Shown piece after piece: positions 22,516-28,015 of a stretch of 28,015 nt of DNA. Numbering within the stretch: position 1 is the stretch's first letter; each line of letters opens with the position of its first letter. A program made the translations under genes and the position numbers. This DNA is from a virus: positions 1 to 28,015 of the IMG/VR virus record IMGVR_UViG_3300030333_000412; one strand, written 5' to 3'. The notes below the pieces were generated by a model that ran no database searches, was not told the origin of the DNA, and worked only from the letters and a program-made list of their open reading frames with translations.

Positions 22516-25500
22516 TGTCAAATAAAGTTTATAAAGCTGATTGGTTCATGGACGGTGCGTTCGATTTTGTTTGGGACGAGGAAAAAGATAAATGGGCTAT
22601 TGCTAACCCGGCTACAGGGGAACCAATGTCCTCACCGTGGATGACGGATCATTTCACCCCTACTTTAACATCGTTTTTAAATACCCAAAGAGACGGAGTT
22701 ACTTACGATCAAGTATCTAATTTAAAAACACCTTCACATAATAAAGTGGATCGTGATGATTTAATGGAGATTTACGTAAAAGCAAAAGCCCAAGGGTATG
22801 ATTTAAATCAAATTCAAAGTTTTGCTAATGGGTTAAAAAAGAAAAGATATGACGCTTACGCTTCTAAAGTAAAAAAATACAATAATTTAATAGCTGGTTA
22901 TAACGAAACTGAAAAAAATCTATTAGATCTCATGTATAACAAGGAGATTGAAAGACACTCTAAAAATATAGAGTTAACCGAAGAAGATAAAGAATCTTTA
23001 TATAACGAAATGAAAATCGCTAGAGAAAAAACTGGTAGGTTTAAAACGTTTGAAATAGCTTACGAAGACGAGCATGGTAATACTATAAAACAGGGAGACA
23101 CTTCTTCTTACGATAACATAACAAAGAGAGGTCACAGTTGGGAAAAAAATCAAAATATAAACACTGTAGATTTAAAAGACAATATTACTTCTTATATGGA
23201 TGATAATTTTGTCGCAAATACTTTAGAAAGAGAGTATGGTAAATATGGTTTTAAGTTTTGGAACACAAGTAATTGGTACGATGGTATAACAGCTAAAAAT
23301 ACTATTACTGGAGAGACATTTAAAATAGAAACTAATTTCGCTAGTTGGAACAAAGATAAAGAATTAGCTGAAGCTCAAGATTTAGTTGATTGGATGAAAA
23401 GTCAACCTCAATTAGAACAGGGTAATAAAGTATTGATATCTACTGAAGAATATGAAACGCGTAAAGAAATTGACGCGAAAATAGCTGATTTAGAAGTTTT
23501 TGGAGATATAGATTACGAATGGGTGATGGAGAACGAAGAAGAAAACGCCGTTGATTACCTTAATAAAAGATTTAAAGAAAACATAAATAACAATCTAGTA
23601 ATAGATGGTGTTGAATTTTCAGCGGAAGAAACTGGTTGGTTTAATATTGATGCTGCTAATATATATAAAACTGTAAATGGTAAAAAATCCTTTGTACAGA
23701 GAATAGCGTTTGACCATGATAAAAGCGATCAAGCTAAAAGAGAATTAGCTTTTCTTGAGCAAAACATAAAGAAAGAAATAGAAAGATCTCATCGTGAAGA
23801 AATAGTTGCAAAACGTGACCAATTAGATATACAACAAATAGATACAGACCGTTATATATTACATAAAGATACTGGTATACAATATAGTGAAAACGATGTT
23901 ATAGAAATGTTTGAAAAAGAGCATGGTCCTATTAAATTTGTTCCTGGTACTAAAGAGTTTACAAAAGAAAGTGAAATGTTGTTTACAAACTTTGTAGATG
24001 ATTTTATTGGTTGGGATGGTGAGGCTACTGGTATAATGAATCAACTACAAATAAGAAGACGAGGAGAGCAGTTTAGAGACGGAGATCAAGTTAGAATAGC
24101 TCTTGAAAATCTTATTTACAATGATGGTGGAATAGATTCTAAAAGTGAAGAGGATATAAAAGAAGAAATTCGAAGTATATTTGGTTTCACAGGTATGGAA
24201 GTAGCTTGGATGAACGATAAGCTTGAGTTAAGAATTGGAGACGAAATGTTTACGTTAAATCCAAATATGTGGAAGACAGATGACAGTGAGATTATAAATA
24301 CGACTTATGAAATACTCACTGCCTATAAAAATTTATCAACAGATGAAATAGCAAGGACCGTTATAGGTGGTAAGTTAGATGACGAGGGATCTGTTTGGAA
24401 TGTAGACGATTATGAAATTTTTGGTGGGGATTTTATTGTTAAGTTTGGCGATACGTATGATGAGAAATTAAAAGAGATAGGTTTATCTAACGTAAGGTGT
24501 GTAGATTATGACACAAATAAAGCTGGTTATGCTACTAATTTCAATACTATACAGTACGACTATAAGGGAGAAACATATACAGTAGATATTAGCGATAAAA
24601 CAACAGGCGTTGAATACACAGCGGGAATGTCAACCAAAAGAAGTTTACGTCCAAGCGTTGTGTTAGAATCTATTATGGAAAATATAGAAGATGGAAAAGA
24701 GATTTACAAAAATCTTGCTAGTGAATCAATTAAACTTCAAGACAAACAAACTGAAAAGTTTAGAAAAATAGCAGCAGAAAGAACTGATCCAAAAGATAAT
24801 ATAAGTGAACTTCTTGAGGGTCAACAATTAAACACGGATAAACTTTTAAACTTATCTAATCCAAACAATGAAAACGACTTTAAAAATACAAAGTATGATA
24901 ATATAAAAGGGACAAATGTTAGTTTTCATTCAGTATTAAAACAAATTATAAAAGAAGGTGGTGGGAAATTAAGTCCAGAGATGTCAGGGGCTCTTAGAGC
25001 TTATTTTGGTTTATATGGTGACAATTATTTTGGATATTTTAAAGGGCAAAAAAACGCAGATGGTGGAGGTACAGGTTTTGGACATTTAAAAAGCGGATGG
25101 GAAGAGTCTAGAAAACTTAGAGCAGAAAACTTTAATGTTGAAGATTTTATAGAGTTTTTTAAAAGTGGAGCTTGGGATTATGACGTGTATAAAAGATATA
25201 AACATGGAAAAGATTTTGAATACTATGCTCAACTTCAATCTGTAGAAGATGCTATAAACGCAATGTATGGAAGAGAGGAAAACCAGTATTCACAAGTTTG
25301 GAACACTATTCAGCACGAGGTAACAAATCAAAGAGAAAATGTAGAGTTTAAAAGATTGTTTGAAGACTTCTCAGCAGAAAATCCTGACATAGCACCTCTT
25401 CTTGATTTAGGATCGATGTTACAGGTTGAGCCTACTAATCAATCTGTTCAAAAGCTTCTTAGAAGAAATTTTGAAACTGATGTTTTTGTAAGAAAGACTT

Positions 25501-28015
25501 TTAATAATAATAAGTTAAGACTACAAGTTATAGCTGATGAAATAAAACAAAGCGGAGCATGGGTTGATCCTGAAACTTTTTTGCTACAAAACACAGATCA
25601 ACTTTCGTCAACAAGAGTTGATGAGATAAACAAAGAGTTGCAGGAAATTAAAAGTCTACAAGAAGAAGTAATTGAAAGTGCTAACTCATCGTATGGAGAT
25701 GTAAGCGAAGAATTATTAAAACTTCAAAGAGAAAAAGAAGATAATGAAATAGTAGCTGAGGCAGCGCAAAAAAGATATGGAGGTCTAAATTCTTTTTTAG
25801 TTTCTGCAGAAGCCAGTTTTGCACAGCTAGCCCTAGCTGTACCTATGTTATTTCAAAACGACGCTGCTATTGCGGCTTACGCATCTATAAACCGCGCTAA
25901 AGCTATAACGCTACCTACTCCAATGGCTTATGACGAAGAAATGAACGCTCGTCAGTATAGAGAGTTTTTAGGTAGAACTTTTGGTGATCAAGCTGCTAAT
26001 ACAACTTTAGCGTTAGCAACCGCTGGTGTTGGTAGTTACTTTAATGTAAGTGCTAAAGCATTAACAACTACTCAAGCTGCTCTTTTTGGTACTCAAACCG
26101 CTGGTATAGATATGGGTATTACAACCGAAGCTGATTGGAGAGCTGAAAACGCTAAAGATCAAAAAGAAGATTTACAGGAAATGTTTGATAAAGGATATAT
26201 TTCTGAAGAAGACTTTAAAAAGCAATCAGAAGTGCTAGATCAAATCATAATGGAAAACGATAGTAATCTACTTGTAAGATATTTAAACTCTAGTTTAAAA
26301 GGTTTAGTAGAGGGCGTTGTAATGAAAAAAATTGGTACAGCCGTAAACGCAAACTCTATACTTGGAGTTGGAGGGACTAAGGCGAGTCTAAACAATATGG
26401 TTAACCAAGTAAGTAGAAGAACTCACAAAGGACTTGTAGGTAAATTTTATCAATATGGTGGTGGGGCGATTTTAGACACTGGAAAAAGACTTGCTGTACA
26501 AACAGGTGGGGAAGTTATTGAAGAAGTATTAGCTGAAGCAGGGCAAGGTGTTGTTGACGCTTTAGTAATGGATACATATAGAGCACTTGAATTAGGTCAA
26601 GATTATAAGGGATGGGAAAGATTAAAAGAAATGTGGAATAATTTAGATGACGTTGCTGTATCAGCTTTAATTAATGGTGGTGGAATGTCTTCAAGTGGAC
26701 TGCTATTTCAAGCCCCTGCTGCTTATAACAACATAAGAAGCATAATGAAAAATGGTATTGTCGACCATTATAGAAAAAGCGGTATGAATGGTGTTTACCA
26801 ACAAATGGCCGATAATATAAATCTAGAAAAACAATTAGTAGAAGAGCTTTCTTATTTATCTCCAGAAGATGCTGGTTACCAAACGAAAAGAGATCAGTTA
26901 TTACAACTTAGAGAGGAAATGGCTATTTCTACTGAGGCTATAGGTATAGACTTTGCTTCATTAAGTAAAAAACAACAAGCTCAATTATATGTAAACACAC
27001 TTCAACTACACAATATAGAAACAGCCGCTGGTGTAAAAGCTGGTATGTCTGCTGACGAAAAGTTAGCAAAAGTAAAAAGTTACGCAAAAACAAAAGATAG
27101 TAAACAAAGAAGATCTATTCTAGACATGTATAAAACCGCTTCGGAATCTACTGCTAGAATAATGAACACTATATCTTACGATAAAGACAGTGCTTATGAA
27201 ATCTTTGGTGAAGCTGGTTTAGAGATGCAACAAAGATTTGAAAGAGATAAAAGATATAAAAAATATAAGAACGCTAGTAAAAGACAAAAGTTAGCTTTAA
27301 TTAGTCAGGGTATAAAAGCTGACATGATAAACCGAGGTGTTGATGTTTTGAATAATAGATACGGTAAGGAAGTGTTTCAAGAACACGTGGAAAAACAAGT
27401 ATATTCTATTGAGAATTGGTATTACGATGACACAAAGCCAACTAGCAAAGAAAACCCAAAAAGAATACCAGTGACCTTTGAGCAGTATCAAAGAATAACT
27501 GGTAAGAAAAATAGAAATTTACAAGCAGAGAACAACGTCAGAGAACAATTCGCTTTACAATATGGTATTGTTGATTTAAATCAAACTTCCACACTTTATA
27601 ATCAAGGGAAAGAATTACAAGCTAACGTTTTAGAAATGGCTGGTGATTTAAGTCAGGTTGAAGTCTTAGATCAAGATCAACACTTATACAAAGATGAAGA
27701 AACGGGTGCTTATAAAATAAATCCAAAAACAAAAAGACCGTGGACCGAGCAAGAGGTTTATCAAGAAACAAGAGACAAATTAAGAGATCAACTAATTGAA
27801 ACTTTTAGGTATGAGAATACTGATTTTAATCCAGAAGAAGAAGTTGAAGGAAAAAATCAACCTTATTATGTCGATATAGATAAAGTCAATGAAACATTAA
27901 AAGCTTTTGATAAGGGCGAAATAAAAGGAGCTTTTGTACAAACTGTTGATGGTAAAAAATATATAGTTCAAGATAAAGATGCTGCTGACGCTAATTTAGC
28001 AAAAGGAGATTTGTT
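22515..28015 (+). CDS. giant ejection/polyvalent-type internal virion protein, 3' end beyond window
   Basis: I read the frame from ATG 22515 to the window edge without a stop: 1833 complete codons and still open, already longer than T7 gp16 (1318). Residues about 1-1090 are hydrophilic, mixed helix and strand. Residues about 1093-1355 contain Ala/Gly-rich, partly hydrophobic stretches (FLVSAEASFAQLALAVPMLF, GVVMKKIGTAVNANSILGVGG in pieces, YQYGGGAILDTGKRLAVQTGG), plausible channel-forming or membrane-interacting parts. The rest is long charged helices. No lytic transglycosylase motif is seen at the N-terminus. The final GKKYIVQDKDAADANLAKGD resembles the strand before a metallopeptidase HExxH motif in polyvalent phage proteins, but that motif would lie outside. 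Start shared with the upstream stop in TAATG. Confidence 0.75.
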   Translation, partial: MSNKVYKADWFMDGAFDFVWDEEKDKWAIANPATGEPMSSPWMTDHFTPTLTSFLNTQRDGVTYDQVSNLKTPSHNKVDRDDLMEIYVKAKAQGYDLNQIQSFANGLKKKRYDAYASKVKKYNNLIAGYNETEKNLLDLMYNKEIERHSKNIELTEEDKESLYNEMKIAREKTGRFKTFEIAYEDEHGNTIKQGDTSSYDNITKRGHSWEKNQNINTVDLKDNITSYMDDNFVANTLEREYGKYGFKFWNTSNWYDGITAKNTITGETFKIETNFASWNKDKELAEAQDLVDWMKSQPQLEQGNKVLISTEEYETRKEIDAKIADLEVFGDIDYEWVMENEEENAVDYLNKRFKENINNNLVIDGVEFSAEETGWFNIDAANIYKTVNGKKSFVQRIAFDHDKSDQAKRELAFLEQNIKKEIERSHREEIVAKRDQLDIQQIDTDRYILHKDTGIQYSENDVIEMFEKEHGPIKFVPGTKEFTKESEMLFTNFVDDFIGWDGEATGIMNQLQIRRRGEQFRDGDQVRIALENLIYNDGGIDSKSEEDIKEEIRSIFGFTGMEVAWMNDKLELRIGDEMFTLNPNMWKTDDSEIINTTYEILTAYKNLSTDEIARTVIGGKLDDEGSVWNVDDYEIFGGDFIVKFGDTYDEKLKEIGLSNVRCVDYDTNKAGYATNFNTIQYDYKGETYTVDISDKTTGVEYTAGMSTKRSLRPSVVLESIMENIEDGKEIYKNLASESIKLQDKQTEKFRKIAAERTDPKDNISELLEGQQLNTDKLLNLSNPNNENDFKNTKYDNIKGTNVSFHSVLKQIIKEGGGKLSPEMSGALRAYFGLYGDNYFGYFKGQKNADGGGTGFGHLKSGWEESRKLRAENFNVEDFIEFFKSGAWDYDVYKRYKHGKDFEYYAQLQSVEDAINAMYGREENQYSQVWNTIQHEVTNQRENVEFKRLFEDFSAENPDIAPLLDLGSMLQVEPTNQSVQKLLRRNFETDVFVRKTFNNNKLRLQVIADEIKQSGAWVDPETFLLQNTDQLSSTRVDEINKELQEIKSLQEEVIESANSSYGDVSEELLKLQREKEDNEIVAEAAQKRYGGLNSFLVSAEASFAQLALAVPMLFQNDAAIAAYASINRAKAITLPTPMAYDEEMNARQYREFLGRTFGDQAANTTLALATAGVGSYFNVSAKALTTTQAALFGTQTAGIDMGITTEADWRAENAKDQKEDLQEMFDKGYISEEDFKKQSEVLDQIIMENDSNLLVRYLNSSLKGLVEGVVMKKIGTAVNANSILGVGGTKASLNNMVNQVSRRTHKGLVGKFYQYGGGAILDTGKRLAVQTGGEVIEEVLAEAGQGVVDALVMDTYRALELGQDYKGWERLKEMWNNLDDVAVSALINGGGMSSSGLLFQAPAAYNNIRSIMKNGIVDHYRKSGMNGVYQQMADNINLEKQLVEELSYLSPEDAGYQTKRDQLLQLREEMAISTEAIGIDFASLSKKQQAQLYVNTLQLHNIETAAGVKAGMSADEKLAKVKSYAKTKDSKQRRSILDMYKTASESTARIMNTISYDKDSAYEIFGEAGLEMQQRFERDKRYKKYKNASKRQKLALISQGIKADMINRGVDVLNNRYGKEVFQEHVEKQVYSIENWYYDDTKPTSKENPKRIPVTFEQYQRITGKKNRNLQAENNVREQFALQYGIVDLNQTSTLYNQGKELQANVLEMAGDLSQVEVLDQDQHLYKDEETGAYKINPKTKRPWTEQEVYQETRDKLRDQLIETFRYENTDFNPEEEVEGKNQPYYVDIDKVNETLKAFDKGEIKGAFVQTVDGKKYIVQDKDAADANLAKGDL

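Noticed and set aside
22515-28015. The last 5.5 kb as non-coding or degraded sequence
   Set aside because: Codon-by-codon reading from ATG 22515 shows one uninterrupted frame to the edge with normal codon use; it lacks a stop only because the window ends.
1-28015. CRISPR array, tRNA genes, insertion sequences, integrase or defence islands
   Set aside because: No regularly spaced repeats, no cloverleaf with CCA end, no terminal inverted repeats or transposase motifs; the space is filled by virion genes.

Overview
The window is a contiguous piece of a tailed double-stranded DNA phage genome covering the packaging, head, neck/tail and DNA-ejection genes. All supported genes are on the + strand, packed with gaps of at most about 70 bases. 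The sequence is AT-rich (roughly one third G+C by eye). Gene starts lack a Shine-Dalgarno sequence and sit in A/T-only leaders, which is the usual pattern of Bacteroidota. I therefore infer a phage of Bacteroidota, probably a marine flavobacterium. The neck genes followed by three ejection-type proteins suggest a short-tailed (podovirus-like) virion. A relationship to crAss-like or uncultured marine flavobacterial phages is plausible but not settled here.

Layout. 1-68 is the 3' end of a small membrane protein, possibly a holin. 74-1945 holds a beta-rich probable virion protein, two small conserved proteins of unknown role, and a protein that looks like two GroES (co-chaperonin) modules in tandem. 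1890-6791 is the packaging module: candidate small terminase, large terminase and portal. 6822-9529 is the head module: scaffold-like protein and major capsid protein, closed by a strong UUCG-loop terminator at 9541-9570. 9599-12081 encodes a conserved protein of unknown role and two neck/ring candidates; a well-formed UACG-loop hairpin without a U-tract lies between the first two. 12086-20075 encodes a very large tail-nozzle-like protein (1867 residues), an Ig-like/fibre-like protein and a small virion protein. 20120-20584 is a phage cupin. 20588-28015 is an ejection cassette resembling T7 gp14-gp15-gp16 in order and character. It ends in a giant reading frame of at least 1833 codons that is still open at the window edge.

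How the genes work together. The terminase fills the prohead through the portal. Scaffold and capsid proteins build the head, perhaps helped by the phage co-chaperonin. The neck and nozzle proteins close the particle. The internal proteins are packed for delivery with the DNA. The terminator after the capsid gene and that gene's distinct codon choice fit an unusually high demand for capsid protein.

No tRNA, rRNA, CRISPR array, insertion sequence, integrase, replication gene or lysin was seen, and there is no gene-free stretch above about 70 bases. Functions without a hallmark motif are inferred from position and general sequence character, and are marked so.
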